From Dysidea avara (Eukaryota > Porifera > Demospongiae > Dictyoceratida > Dysideidae): a DNA stretch of 64,000 nucleotides. How positions within the stretch are numbered: the first letter of the stretch is position 1; each line of letters opens with the position of its first letter. The notes beneath the pieces are model-generated. The model worked only from the letters and a program-made list of their open reading frames with translations. It did no database searches and was not told where the DNA came from. Location of the stretch: positions 24,837,053 through 24,901,052 of the forward strand of contig NC_089274.1 of the NCBI RefSeq assembly GCF_963678975.1, written 5' to 3'. Positions 1 to 14,074 of this stretch are shown piece by piece. A program made the position numbers and the translations under genes.

Positions 1-12
1 AAACGATAGAGA

Positions 13-52
13 TACTCTAATAGAGTAGTAACTACTCTAATAGAGCAATCAC
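13..52. repeat. CTCTAATAGAG motif pair
   Basis: Two direct copies, ACTCTAATAGAGTAGTAA and ACTCTAATAGAGCAATCAC, of a motif found at least a dozen times in the window (see findings). Confidence 0.6.
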
Positions 53-271
53 ATTATACAGCTTAGTCATAACTTTTGCCCTATAGTTAACTTTACATAG
101 CATTTAAAACATTGAATTTATTGTAATTGTTTACTAAAAGTAGCCTAAAATCTGATCCCAGAGCTTCTAAAGTCTCAAAAATTTCTAAAGAAATGTTTTC
201 AGATGCCTTATTTTTTCAGCTATAACAACTTTCAGAAAAAATGCTAGATCCACCACTGTTGTTAGTCATAC

Positions 272-3200
272 CATTGCAACTTCCTTGGCTCCCTCAATCC
301 TTTGAGTGAGGTCATTTATCTGCTCTACCACTTTCCTGATGTCATCAACACCTCGGGGTATCTATGGTAACAGACACAGATTCAAAAATCTGCATAAATA
401 CAAGACATATGTATTTGAGAAATTTTTTATAAACATATGAACAGTTATTAACTATATAATCGGACCTCTTTCTCTCTAAATGTATCAATCTCTTCTTGAT
501 AAACTTGTAGCAAATCCATAAACTCTTTAGTCCTAGGACACACATACATACATATGACAGTATATATCATCATCATACTAGACAGAAGGTCTACCTGTTC
601 TTCAGTGCTAATTCAGCTTCTTCCCTTTTGCTTGCCAACTTCAACTGGCTGACTTCAAACATCGGCTCTATCTTAGCTGGCCATCCAAACAATTCATTGT
701 TCAGCCTGAGGTCCTCATCTGTATACATATGAATCAGTTAGTACTACACGTACAGTATTGGTAAGTACATTGGTAAGTACGTTCTACTACAGCAATTGCT
801 TATATTAAGTAGCAGCAATGATTCTCTTGCCTGACAGGTATAAAGTGCAATTACTGGATAAACTAACTCATAATGTGCATTACATACCAGAGAAGTTAGC
901 ATAGTCCAGTAAAGTTAGCAGTCTCTTGGCAGCAGCCTTCACCTCATCGTTCATCTGATAAAAGGTCACTGTGCTGACCTCTTTCACATATTCTACTAGT
1001 TCCACTAGCTCCTGTGTGTTTGCTGGTGAACCATACACCTTAGTGGATACCTCATCATATCGATGACATAACCTGTGGGTGTGTAAGTACCACTATAGCA
1101 TCAACTTGATGGAGTGATGCATAGATGTAAGCACAAGAACTGATGTGCACAGTCATGCCTATCCAGTAAAAGAAAACACTAGGCCAGCCAGCACTGGTCA
1201 TGGGGTTCCTGTGTACCATTCCACTCAGATACTAGAGTCAAATTCTACCAGGATAGGACTAGTAACCCACAGGAGGATTGTGCAATGCCTCACAGAGAGA
1301 AGTCACAGTACCTTGAAGTCCAATACCAACATATGACAGCGGGATATTTGCTTCCCAGGTCATCAGATTATTATTATGAAACTGGGTAGTCTGGATCAAT
1401 GTGAGTACCGTATTTGAGTGGTTAATAGCCATGGCTTGTATAATAGCCGCCACTCGGATAGTAGCAGCACCACAGTCTAGAATTATTGTCATAAGAGCCA
1501 CAGCTCGTATCCAAATATACTGATGCAAGTGTTGATAAGATATATTTGAAGTAAAAACCACGCAAAGGAGTTGTTTTAAGCCAGGAAATACTGAATAATA
1601 GTATTGAAGGATGATCAGTCATTCGTGAATTCGTATAAATGTTGTGGACTACTGCTAGTAGCCAGTACAGGTAGTTGTTGCCTTCGCACAGAAGCTGCAT
1701 GGTTTTTCTTGTTGAAATTAAAGTTATAGTAGTTATGGCTATTAACCAGTCAAAAATATGGTAAAGTTTTTCTATTCAAGGAAACAACAGCAACTGGATA
1801 TTACACAAACACACTTACTCTCGGTTCATTTCCCTGTTCTTGTTAACCAAGGAAATAACAATCTTGTCAGCAAGAGCTAGAGGCCTCTTGGCCAGTAGGG
1901 CATTAATTTCAGCACAGTTTAACTGTATCATATTGAGGGGTACAGTACTGTGTAGTGTGAGCAACTCTTCATGTTGTGCCTGGAACTTCATAATCCTCTG
2001 GATAATGAGAAATATAGAGCTGTTGTTTGTGGTGTTGCATTCATTGCATAATTTCATTACAGTGAAATCTCATTAGCAGCCACCTCTTTAATAAGATCAT
2101 ATTGTTGTCATGAGTGGACAAGTTTCCCAAACATAGGCACATAGCTAAGGTGTACTTCGTGGCCTCAATAATATAGCCATTCCATTGCTGAGGTCAATTT
2201 TTTTTCATAGGTGGCCCTAGTAATGAGGTTTCAGATTCATATGTATGACTATCTAGCTGAATTAAGTTACATTGGAATTCTGAAATGTGTATCTATGCAA
2301 AGTCATCAAATTACATGTGTGCACAAACAGAGGTAATGCACATACTACCACACCTTCCCACTTATATCTAGTTCATTGTCTTCTGCCAAGAAGCTGTCAA
2401 CTTGAGCACTGGCTGACCCATCCAGTAATGGATTGTATTTAGAGTAGAGGGCAAGGTACCTGTAGTGTGACAGTGGTATAGTATGTGTGTATACTGTATA
2501 AGTATATGTGTATGCAAATGTATGTATGTACATCACACGCTACACATGCACAAACACACATGCACGTACATGCCAACAGTGAAATAACACACTTTTTGGG
2601 GCCAGGGAAATTACATCTCAGCAAGTCAAGAGCTTCTTCCCTTGCAGCAGAGACAATGTTATCATCCAGAGGAACAGCTGGGATTACCATCTCATGTCCC
2701 TTAAGATCTGGGAACAGTACATGCTCCACCTACACACAATGTATCACATTATGTAATCTTTATCCTATGCTAAGAATGTGTACATGAATATGCTTGTACA
2801 GGTGTAAAAACACATCAATGTAAGAATTTGGTATGTTCACACTTCACAGTAAAGGATACATTACTATCATGGTAGCTGCTTATAGTCTCATACCCTTGGT
2901 AGCTGGTGGGTGGTCTCTACTATACACACTATTAGTCTATTAATGATTGCCTCCAGCTCACTCATCGGTGGACTAAACTGCAGATCAGTTCCTTTCAACA
3001 CCACCTCTAACTGAAACACCTAAAAAACAGCATTGGATAAACAATGGCAAGTGAATACAGTGTATCAACTGACTGCTCTATTAGAGACTAAAAAATCTGG
3101 AGGGTTTGCCCCCACATAACACTACTTGGAACACTGTAAGCACACTTATCACTAAACAGTAGGTGGTAGTAACTCACTGGTTGGTACACATATTTCATAT

Positions 3201-3680
3201 CACTGTATTCACCATCATAATCATTCCCTTCCTAATGTAACAAAACTTGTTAAATAGTATATTTGAATAGCGATATATCTTATACCTCATATAGCTGGAA
3301 GAACCTCACAAAGTCACTCAGTGAGTTCTGGACAGCCTCTCTGATCTGTATAGCCATCAAACTGCAGGCACAGTTGAAGAAGTGTTCAACTAGTGATGCA
3401 CTCTGGAATGAGTTAGTGGGTACCAGGTGGCCCCAAGATGACTTGTGCATACGGAACAGCTCCCCACAATCGTGAACCCAGCTGAGCATAATAATAATAA
3501 GAATCATGATAAAACACTTTCAAGGTTTCACGCACAATTGTATGTAGGCATATATATGAGGTATCAAAGTGACCACTATGGCACCACTGCTAACCACATT
3601 TGGTTAATTCTTGTAATAACCAATTTTCAATGCAGTTACAGCTCCCACATACTGGTATACAATTATGGTAAGATATGCAC

Positions 3681-3715
<35 letters not shown>

Positions 3716-4968
3716 ATGGTACAATGTCTATTTGAAATGTGATATATACACGTTTCATTTTACATAAGGTGGTATGTCAGTGTTAATATGTATATGACAC
3801 ACATGAAGAAATCATACTATGTGTTTGCCATACGTATGCAACAAATGTGTAAACCCTGTGTGATCCTTACCTCTTCTCAAGAGCTTCTCTAGCCTCATCA
3901 CAATGTTTCCTCACCAAGCTCTCAAACTCACTGGGGTCCACTGGCAATTGGGACTCTCTCAGTTTTACAATGTCCACCATACGCACTTGACAATACCTAC
4001 ATGCGTGAATAGTTAAAATAAATAAATGTCAGCATTCATGTTTTCTATTGAAACTAACACTATTACTGCCATCTTTCATTCAATTTACACAACTAAAACA
4101 TGTACTCGATTCTACGAATCACCACTACTGTAGATGTGATAACACACCCACATTCTAACAACTATATTAATACCCACCAAGGTATATCATCACTTACTTG
4201 GTGTCCCAGAGATTCCTCAGCTCTTTCATTACAGCATTAGTGATGAATAGTTGTGTGTTTTGTGCCTCCCAAGCACTAGTAAAGCTATCATGCCATGGAA
4301 CTGGTGCCCTGATGGTCCTATACAACAACACAACTTACAGTGGTTAGCAAGTATTATCACAGTGGCTAACTTTCGAGGAAATGGCTGTGGTACTGAGTTG
4401 ATTTTCAGCCTTGTTAGTTCTGCTGGATCCTTCAGTACATAATCAACTGTATGAGAGGAAGTGGTGACACATGAAATTATGGCATAACTATTATACTGTA
4501 TCATCAATTTATGCAGTTGAGTGCAGAGTGTTTAATGATCTGTCATCACTGACCAAATTTTACACTATTGAAATGATTGCACAGATTTCTACTGCAACCA
4601 CAGAAACTTATAAATGAAGAGCTGATCAAGTGTGCACACATACAAAATAAACACAGCAAAAGCTTCCGGTAGCTATGTGAAACATTGTCAAGGTTACTAG
4701 AGTCTTTGTAGGCAAACCTTACAGATAAAACCTAAAGTTCCACAATGGTCCCAACACCACTAAGCAAGACGTGGACATTGGCATTTGTTTCCCCAGTTAA
4801 TACCAGGTACCAGGAACCCATAATATAGCTAGGTAGACTGAAACAGTACAAGTAGAGTTTTCTGCACTAGGAAACAACAATAGTAACATCACTAAGCATT
4901 GAGCCTGGAGTTTGTGATTATTAAGCTGGTGTTCTAGTTACCACTTGGGTGTGATGTCTCAAGAACAT

Positions 4969-5005
<37 letters not shown>

Positions 5006-7041
5006 ATACAGCATACACACAACTTACCAATTGCTTTCCTCATACTAAATTGATAATCTTCACCAACCTCCTCTGACAGGTCAGCTCTTAGAGGTGCATA
5101 GTCAGGGTTAGACAATAAGTGAGGCATGATGTGCCTCTTAACATTGGGCATGAAATCACCAGGCATTGGACACAGAGCATCTGCTGATATCTCTTTAGCA
5201 ATGTAGTGGTAGTAACGCTAGACATATAGAAAGAACATATTTATAAATAAATCTACACTGTTTATTCATGTCAAAAATAAACACATCACATTGGAACATC
5301 ATCAAAGGACATGTTAATAATAACACTAGTCCATGGTCCCATTTAACATGCAACTAGCTTCTGGCACCTCTTTTTTTAATAAGGATACTTCAGATACTAC
5401 CAAGGCTCTGTACACAGAATACTATTATTCTCACCTCAAGATCTTCTTTAGTTGGTTCACCTGACGCTTCTTTCTCCCACACATGGTACTCTACCGTTGT
5501 GTCAAACTGTTCCATGGGGGATAATGGACGAGAAGGGGAGGGGTCTACACCTGATGGACCACACCTCTGCCTCTTGTGATAACCTGGGGGAAGGGGAGGG
5601 GGTGGGGCTGGTGATTTTGGAAGTGGTGCATGCCGAGACATCGGTAGGCTTGTGGCAGCTGTTGTAGTGTAACAGTCAAAGAAAATACATTCTGCAATTC
5701 ACATAAACTACCATACATGCACAAAAAAAGGTTTTCATAGTACCATAAAGTAAGCATATAAAATACCAAGATAATTATAATTGGTATATGTATTTGAAGA
5801 GAAAAAAGTCCCAAAACTGCATTAATGTATTGAGCTTCCTAATACTATAATCGGATAAGCATACACTATTAGAGGATACTCAGTGATTTAGTCCTTTTTC
5901 GCAGGTTCTTAATCTTGAGATCATTACTGGTTGGAGTGTAGTTGTTAGCTATGGACTCTGAGGGTGAACGATGATGTCTTTCTTCCTTGTATGGGGCAGC
6001 CCTGGTCCATGATCCTGCTTTCAATAGGGGAGGATACTGGCTACTCTTCAGAAACACCTGTCAATATTCAATACTGTATCAACAGCACCTCTATTGTACT
6101 CTGAAATTTTAAGGGCTAATACTAGTCTGGTGATGTACAAACATTTTGTTTGATTAGTTTCGCCACACTCACTGTAAAAGGGTTTGGTCAGAAACATATA
6201 CTTGACATATAAACACTGCCACTACAGTGGCACCAATCAAATCAGTGATGAGCAGAGGTGGCTGTTTGCTTTGTAGGAGAATAAAATCCACTGTTGTGAG
6301 TGCAGAAACTTGTTCTTATAGTTGGCTCATGAAACTCAAAGCCATAATTCCTATGATACCATCATGACAAAGTCCAAACATTCCAACTACAAAATTGTGA
6401 CAAGACCATCCAGCATAGGACTAGACCATTTAGCATAGGACTAGACCATTTAGCATAGGACTAGACCATTTATAGCAAGCATCACCAAATTCATCAAAAA
6501 GTGAGAAGTTCAAAAGGAATACATACTGTAAAGCCTGTCAAAGGCAAACATAAGCTCTTGAATAAATGTTAACAAACATAATTAGTACAGCCATATAGAA
6601 TATAAAACTTTGGACTTGAAAACATGCACAGACTGTGACTTAATTATTCTACATCACTACATATCTATACCAGTTAGCCACTCGCATTGCATTAAACCAC
6701 TCCTTAAACATTTGGAGAACTGTGATGGTCGTTAAGGTTATTAACTTTACCAGTACGGTAAATATGCAGGGCCTGTAAAAGGTACCCACAATTGCTGAGA
6801 CACCACAGACTGATTATTTTTGCAATATGAACAACACACTACACAACTCACGCTAAGACCAATGCTAACTTACTCACCTGATACAACTCGGATGGTTCAT
6901 GTACTGGGGAGCGCTGAGTGAGTAATGGTAGTTTAGTCGTACTCTAAAGTGACAGTGCGCATCAATAAGAAGCAATACTGACAAGCGTACAGAGGATCAG
7001 AAATACACAGCATTTACTATTCCTACCTTATATTCGTCCAT
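272..7041 (-). CDS. DNAH7-like: Axonemal dynein heavy chain, DNAH7-type, N-terminal part (18 exons, runs off left edge)
   Basis: Force-generating subunit of a single-headed inner dynein arm of cilia and flagella; this part is the N-terminal tail (stem) that binds other arm subunits, not the motor. Exons on the minus strand: 7041-7027, 6943-6878, 6057-5880, 5658-5435, 5217-5028, 4446-4371, 4317-4198, 3996-3871, 3481-3286, 3231-3178, 3019-2894, 2729-2593, 2459-2354, 1997-1819, 1072-888, 718-595, 532-466, 361-272. All junctions are GT-AG and the frame stays open for 2259 nt (753 codons). Family-typical stretches: VDYVLKDPAE, then KTIRAPVPWHDSF (exons 6-7), a segment ending LNMIQLNCAEINALL (exon 14) and charged coiled-coil-like exons 16-18 leading towards the DHC_N2 linker. 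Exon 4 carries a Pro-rich insert (PAPPPPLPP). The start is ATG at 7041, a 5-codon first exon (MDEYK); an additional upstream exon cannot be excluded. The assignment to DNAH7 over DNAH3/DNAH12 is from remembered similarity of the tail; the axonemal dynein call itself is firm. Confidence 0.92.
3684..3713. repeat. CA microsatellite
   Basis: Fifteen CA units in the dynein gene between exons 8 and 9. Confidence 0.9.
4970..5006. repeat. CA microsatellite
   Basis: About 15 CA units with a CG interruption, 22 bases after the donor of dynein exon 5 (minus strand). Confidence 0.9.
6402..6472. repeat. 20-bp tandem repeat
   Basis: About 3.5 copies of CTAGACCATTTAGCATAGGA in the intron between dynein exons 2 and 3; the first copy is diverged (AAGACCATCCAGCATAGGA). 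Confidence 0.85.
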
Positions 7042-7460
7042 TTGTAAGTCTACTTTATACACTCGCACAACTGCGGATGCTTTTGACACGGCAATGGAAA
7101 GGTTTCCATAGTAACCGTAGAATTTAAGAAAATTTGTGTTTGTAAACGTAAACTATCCCGTAAATTAGTGTGTTGCGTGCGCATCAGCCTACCACCACCC
7201 TTGTCACGAACAAAAAGAGTGGGCTGGAAGGATGTGCAAGACTTCATCGTGTAATTAAGTCCCTTTAATTTGGACGTTTTTGGATGCATTTCATCAGCTG
7301 TTGCAGGTAGCTACGTATCTGCCTGCAAGTTGCATCTATGTGCAGACTGAAAATGCCGAGCTAATAGAAAGGTATTAGTGGCGAGCTCTTCAATGCTGAC
7401 TGTAGTCGTATTTGGTTATAGCTATTTGCATTCAATTAAGTTTTATATGGTTTAATGCCA
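7042..7460. promoter_or_regulatory. Dynein 5' flank / probable promoter
   Basis: Region between the dynein start codon (minus strand) and the first repeat upstream. A TATA-like GTATAAAG lies on the minus strand about 20 bases before the ATG, which is closer than a usual TATA box, so it may simply be leader sequence. The 79-codon minus-strand frame at 7050-7289 is out of frame with the dynein and shows no recognisable protein. No other motif is supported. Confidence 0.3.
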
Positions 7461-7771
7461 GTGGCGGATCCGGGGGGGGCACGGGGGCCGGTACGTGCCA
7501 ACCCCCCCCCCCCCCCAACCCCTTCATTTCTTAAAAAAAAAAATCATACAAGATCCGAGATGCTCTAATAGAGCAGTCAATCACTCTAATAAAGCAGTCA
7601 CGGTGTTCATGAGGCAGTGTAGCTTAACTATGAAGTTATGAGTAAGGATTTTTATATACTTTATAGTATATACATTTGGTAAAGGACAGCCATTATTGCT
7701 GTGACCTTTTTTTTGTCTTCAACTTTTTTCAGCAAAGTGCGGCCCCATTTCCAAACTCTGGATCCGCCCCC
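7461..7771. repeat. MITE-like element with GGCGGATCC ends
   Basis: Ends are inverted: GTGGCGGATCC at 7461 and GGATCCGCCCCC near 7760. Inside are runs of G and C (7475-7517) and two copies of the dispersed CTCTAATAGAGC/CTCTAATAAAGC motif (7562-7601). Probably a non-autonomous DNA element. Confidence 0.55.
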
Positions 7772-8499
7772 GAATGCAGTGTATGTTAAACTCTACTCAA
7801 AACATTAGTTATCAGCGCTGTATCATGAGCTACTGGAGTAACTACTCAGTATTAATTTCATTGTAGTAAATTTAAATTATATTGTCAAGCTGTACATGTA
7901 TTGGGCAGGCTATATGCTAGCTATTACTCCAAAGGTTCACGTGTCAACAGAATAGAGCTTCTCAGTGGCTTTTACAATCTGGTACGCAATGATAATCGGA
8001 TAACAGCTACTACCTCAGCACAAGGCTACTCACCATGAGATGTTAGGATGTCAAATAGTGGATGATGCTCAGTCAGTTTATCGTGAATGTGTGGTGAAAG
8101 TGTTTCTGGTTCAATGTTGATGATAGACTTTGGTGTTGAAACTGTGGTAGAGACAATTGAAATTGCAGCTAGTACGAGCTAGTAACAATGGCAACTACTT
8201 TTCAGTTTATACTGTGGAATATGCTGGTGCAGACATGCAGCTTTTTTGATGCCATTGATGAAAATTCGAACACAATGGTTTGTTCTATGTAGGCTATATA
8301 TCTCATGTATTTGTAGGCTTCAGATATAATAATAGAATGTGTTAACATAGTCCAGCTGGCAGGATAGTTGGAAAAGGCAGGCAGCATGGATATGGTCATG
8401 TACAGACATTTTCAAAATACATAATTATTATAATATATAGTTAGCTTCACCCTCACTGTTTTGTATTCCAGTCTCTACTTCCAGATATTGTGTTGTATA

Positions 8500-9190
8500 G
8501 TGATTATCCATTTATTAGCTGTTGCTTGTACAAAGGTTGGTCTCTATATATACTCTAGTTGAAAATTCCAAAAATAAAATTGTTATGACTGGTGAACCCA
8601 TGCATACCACATCAAAAGAAAGAAATGGCACTGTGTGCCCCAGCTACCAATTATTGTCTGAATGTGAATTATGCTTGTTGTCAGCTTTGTTCAACCCGTT
8701 ACACAGCATTATGAATGAAGAAGTGCTTGAAAAACACCTCTGCAATCAAAGTAGCCACTATGAAAAATGTGGATGATTTCTGTTACGAAGGAAAGCCATT
8801 ACACGCTACCACCAAATCGACACCTTCCACTGTCAGCAAAGATGAATGGGACACAAAAGAGGACACTAGTAAGTCTATGAAGAATGCATTGTACATACTG
8901 TGGTATGTCAAAAGGCACTTGTCTGGCTGAAGTGAAGTGAAAAAATCAAGCCCATAGCCTTAGCTGTTATCGAATTACACTTGTCTGAAGGCATCAATCA
9001 GTTACTCAGTCAGTCAGTGGAATATTCCATTTAATGTAGCAACTTCTGAAAAGCATTTGAAGGGTTGTTTGGGTTTAGTTTTACCTAACCTCAGCTTCGC
9101 AATGGAGAGGCTGGTTTTTGGGTGATTTTTTCATTGGCCACACCCAAACCTTTGTGGTCCCTATTATACAGTACTATCATACTGTATGTA
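8500..9190 (+). repeat. Dispersed repeat R1 (copy 1)
   Basis: Shares long stretches with 38690-39540 (same strand) and, inverted, with 35640-35945: for example TTATGACTGGTGAACCCA, AGTAGCCACTATGAAAAA-type and AAAAATCAAGCCC(A/G)TAGCC segments. Short fragments recur near 32740-32840, 60100-60200 and 61250-61320. Short ORFs inside it (8522-8776, 8715-8930) are not conserved between copies, so it is treated as non-coding mobile sequence. It lies inside an intron-like gap of pseudogene Z. Confidence 0.6.
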
Positions 9191-11396
9191 TGATTATGCA
9201 ATACTAATGTGGCAAGCTCCTTGTATCACTGGAGATGCCATAGTTGACTGTGCATGTTACAAATGACCAAGAATACAGCTTACAATTACACAGGTGTCTG
9301 AAAATGAAATCATCACTTAATTCTTAAGTGATAAAGTTTTATTGTAAAATTCACCATGATATAACTTGATTGGGTGCAGTAGATATTTCTACAGCAATTG
9401 ATCACCCAGCATTTCTGACAATTAGCACACAGCAATGATTTATGACTTTTACGTAAGATTTTAGTTAGGGATCACAGCCCTTTAAAAGTAATGAACAAGA
9501 AGGTCGTCTATACCTGCAGATATATACTTAATCCCTACTTCAGTCTAACTGATCAAAAAGCAGGGAAACAAGGGAAGTCGCCTATACCTGAAGATATAAT
9601 AGTGAACATTTGTTCCCTATGGGATCTCCCTTGTTTCACTAAAATTCCTATATATACTTTTTCCTTGTGCTTGTACAGTATATAGCTGTGTTTACTACTT
9701 GTCTGCTTTTACATCACTTATGATGTTAATATATTAAAACTTTTATTGGTAGTGAATTTTGAGCTTACAGAATAGCTACAATTTTGTGTCTTCACAGTGG
9801 GTAATAGATAGCCCCTTTCTCATACAGTTTGTTAGTAATATCTTTCATTGCAGAATATCCAGTAGTTAGCAATCTTGGTGATGATCGTGCTCTACTACCA
9901 GATTATAGAAGTTTCAAATGATTATGGTCCGATAGCTGGCAACCAGCGAGATGTTTGAGAAATGTGGTGTGCTGATGGGACAGATACCAGACATTCACAG
10001 AACCACTGTACATTGTATATGCCACAACACGAGGGATGAGTATATACTGGGTCAGAGATTATTCTTATTACTATGTGAATACACTGGAGGTCACTATATT
10101 CCAATGTTGATGGACGATCGGTATGTGGGTTAAACGCATACACATTTCTTGTGATTAACGGTTATCCATGGCTGATAAGCGCACATGGTCAAATGAAAGG
10201 CTCAAGATGCGACAAAGCTACACATGGGAAGAAATGCTAGGAAAATGAATGTCTCCTTGAGCACTTACGCTTCCCTTGAGGTCTCCCTTCACTGTGTATA
10301 AAGCAAATCAGCCTTATGGATTGCAATATTCTTGTTCATTAAAAGGATTTCACTCAGAAATAGAGTCAAATATTCTTACACACTGGTGAAGGTGTGATTG
10401 ATATGACAATAAGTACGTATAACTAGATCATTAAGGGGTGTGTTGCGGTGCTCACATCATTGGTGCTGCTAGATGGCACTAAAATAAAGGGGCATGCTTG
10501 AAACCTAATGCACAGCTACAAGTACAGTGCCTACTAACATACAACAGGAAGTTTAGACAAAAAGTTTTGACAACAGAAAAGGTTGACAGACTTGATGAAT
10601 AAGTTAAATTTGTTGACTTTTAATTGGTCAAATGTCCATACATGCCCCTAAAAATATGTGTTTTAGATGGTTCCTTGATTTTCATCAACATTTAGCTCAT
10701 CAAAGCTGATGAAGTGTGGATTTGTCTTCAACTTTTTCTTCTGTCAAAATTCCTGTTATATGGTAGCTAGCATGTGCATTGAGAAGATGATGACCAGCAT
10801 GATTGAAGATGAAAGGAAAGGCAGAGGGTGGACACTCATCGGAATCCCAAAAAGTGCATGCCACTGGTGAGTTTGTTGTTGTGGCATAATAATATGGTGG
10901 TTGTCATTTAGCCTCTAGATTTGTGACTGTAGTATGGAAGGACTAAAAATCTGGTTTGGGCAGTTTAAAAAAAAAAAAAATCAGTACCTGTTCTTTTGTA
11001 GATGTTTTAGTGGTTTTAATGCTACATACTGTATACCCAGCTGTAAACTAAGATTCTTCTGTAAAGATGCTTTTTGCCATGTGAGATGCCTATATGATAG
11101 TTATTATGGGCAGAATAGTGGTAATGTGTAATTTTTGGAGGTTTGTACCACCATACTGTATGATAGGTATTTCATTTTGCATTCATGCAGCCAAGAAGTT
11201 CAGAACTTTTAGATCTCAACTACATTTAAACATCAGTGACAAGATATTGTTCTATATAATTATAGAGTCATTTGTATACATTACAGTTTATTTCTAAAAA
11301 GTGTACTAAAATTGCTTGGGAGAGTGTTTTGCTTCATATCAAACTTTAGTGTTGCATGGCATACTATTTTATGTATGTGTGTGGTGTGTGTGTTTT

Positions 11397-11420
11397 TGTA
11401 TGTATGTATGTATGTATGTC
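11397..11420. repeat. TGTA microsatellite
   Basis: Six or so perfect TGTA/GTAT units; simple repeat. Confidence 0.85.
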
Positions 11421-11706
11421 TGATATGTAATAAGTTAATGTACTTTCATACAATATACACTAATTTTAGTATGTTTTGTTGACTATATGCTATATGTATA
11501 TATATATATATAGTAAATATATTTTTTATCTCTCTGAGCCAGTTTAATTTAATGATCTTATGTATGCCTATACTAACTAATGCTTGAGAGCTAGAGTATA
11601 TTGGCTATATCAACTGTCCATTATAAGCAACTAGTATTTTAAGTTTTAAATTTTGTAAGCTTAATACGTATGTGCTGTTGTCCAAATTATGTGGTAATGT
11701 TTAGAA

Positions 11707-11913
11707 TCAGTGGAGAACACTGATGTAGTGAAATATGACTATCCCAGTATTACATTTAGAAATAACAATGCAACCAATAATAACGAGAAAGTGGTTAACA
11801 AAATACCTACACCTCCCTTGGAGTCTTCCAGTGTTTCTATTGTTAAGTCAGGGGGAAATTCTGCTACAAGCAAGAGTATGGGCAATCCTCTCTACATATG
11901 TACACTCAATTAA
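11707..11913 (+). pseudogene. Possible juxtamembrane exon remnant of pseudogene Z
   Basis: A 67-codon open frame follows a plausible acceptor (TGTTTAG). It contains VVKYDYPSIT and ends KSMGNPLYICTLN. In A and B the segment after the TM helix has an aromatic/Pro/Ser stretch (B: KVMYTPSGIT) followed by an NDLYG exon end, so the order and spacing are loosely alike (NPLY against NDLY). No transmembrane segment lies in frame upstream. This could equally be a chance ORF. Confidence 0.25.
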
Positions 11914-14074
11914 GTGTCAAAATCAACTATTGTCAGTGAAAAGACTTGATTAACCACAGCATGTGCATGGATTTTGTACTTACTTTTGATATGTAGTTAG
12001 TGTATGTATTATATATGAGTAATAATTATAAATTGAATGTGTATATGTGTGACATTACAATTTTATGCAATTACTACGTATGTATACTTTATACTTTTTT
12101 AATTTTATTTCTGACAGCATTACTATTTTAAACTAAATTTGAGTTTTAACTTTTTTTTTTTTGAAACCATCAACATTGATGTAGTGATAAAAACAAAACA
12201 ATTACAACACCTTGGTCACATGCAACTGCATAAGGCCTAAACTAAAGCAGGCATGGCAAGGAAAATACAAAAAGGAGTACAATAAAATCATAATTATATA
12301 TCAGATGAGCTAATTTGATTAGTTTGTACTATAATGAAGGATGGGTGGGTTTATTTATACATATAGGCGTATAGCATAGTAAAAGGCAGTCAGGAGAGGT
12401 TCAAGCTGTTGTGGACCACAGTTTGGTGGCAAACCCATTTGAGTCAACAAAATTTAAGACCAGTAGTGTTAACCAGCATGACCACTGTATATATGCTATA
12501 CTATATGACAAAAAAAATTTGCAAGGGCATGCAGTGTACACTGATATGTACCATGCAGTCAGCTATGCGTGATGCATGCACAAACTTAAAATTCCTTATT
12601 TTTCCTTTTACTACTGTAAGTATTTATTGCATTAGTATCAAACTTGGCACAATACACTTTTATACACTGTTTCTGTATCACAAATCTCAAGGCACTCGAG
12701 TAAGAGACCCTCATCCTCTTTATCATCAGTGGGCACATATTCTTATAGGAAATAATGTCATGATAACAGAAAGTGATGTCATCTTGTGATGTGTGGATGT
12801 GTGTACAGACATGTTTGGTAATAAGAGTATAGCTGCATGCTGTAGTAAAAGATAGGCATCCATTATGTTGTAAGCTACGCTAACTACAGCTTGTCTTGCT
12901 GGTGGGTATTTGTGCTACCAGTATGACCATTCAACTGTTAGTAGCCTTGTTAAACATGTTAATGTTGCTACAGACTGCTGTACATCATGTCTTCTTTCCT
13001 CTCAGGTGTCTAACCTCGTATACTAGCATGCAGGTGCCAAATGGCACCATTAGTATACCTTGCTAGAAACTTCAGTTCATCTAGTGATGACAAATGTCCA
13101 GTAGTAAATACTAGCTACAGCCATCTTGTTCAACTCCTAACAGGTAGAGTATGTTTTCTATTTTATATTTACACTGACTACAGACCACAATTTAGTGGAA
13201 CTGTCAACTGAATAGTTCTGAACTCAGTGGAGGTTAATTATCCTCTGATATTGGTTATCTACTGTTCAAGTTTGTCATATTTTTTTGTTATGTAACATAA
13301 TGACTTATAACTCTTTTTAAAGTATGGGTTCCCTCTTGTTACTTGATGTTCATCAAAGAAATAGTCAAGTTGGGAAGATTCCTGATGTTGGACAGTTCTT
13401 TCTATAGACCATAATGTCTGTATATATTGTTTACAAAAAACTGCTTAATTGTACTGTTGTTTTGAATAAGACACTAATCCAATAAGTTTGCTATCAGGGC
13501 CTGAAGATAGCACTGAATTACAATTTTGAGCTATGATATCAGGTATAAACTACACTGTATACACTGTACCATGAAGAGATAGTGGTTAAGTCTGGTCATA
13601 CATGCAGCTGAATGCAGTGGCTATACTTAAAGATCTAATATATGGTTTCCCCCAGTATTACATCATTACTATAATTTGGAGTACCTGTGGGGTGGCAACT
13701 TGTGTGCTGGAGGGTACTATATGTAGCTATTGCATTACTAAGTGATATTCATGCTATTTGGGTAAATTTAAAGAGAAACAGGTAATATATTTATTCTTCC
13801 TTATAGAAGCTAGCTACGTAGTTATTTGCTAAATAAATTAATTTTTCTGTGCCCTTGGTTGGCACTGGGAAAATCTTTGACTATCATAAGGAATCTGATA
13901 ATTTGTGGTAGCCATGAGGCGAATGTTGTGTGATTATATGCACTGATGCAAAGTAGTGTAGCAGTGCCACTCCGCATACACTAAACATGCACAGCAGCAC
14001 TGATGAAATCGATCAGGCAATACCATTGACCAAGCAATTAAAAATATTAAATTACTGACGAAAACTTCTAAGTT
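11914..14074. other. No gene recognised
   Basis: AT-rich sequence with no exon that matches the neighbouring receptor family and no clear repeat structure. The 126-codon frame at 12409-12789 is rich in Cys/Met/His with no family resemblance and is regarded as chance. Confidence 0.4.

Noticed and set aside
1145..1700. ORFs on both strands between dynein exons 14 and 15
   Set aside because: They cover an intron containing a dispersed repeat (inverted at 49700-50115) and do not join the dynein frame.
4251..4442. ORF opposite the dynein exons
   Set aside because: Antisense shadow of dynein exons 6 and 7.
12409..12789. 126-codon plus-strand ORF
   Set aside because: Composition rich in Met/Cys/Tyr, no family resemblance, no splice context; length is within chance for AT-rich sequence with few stops in one frame.
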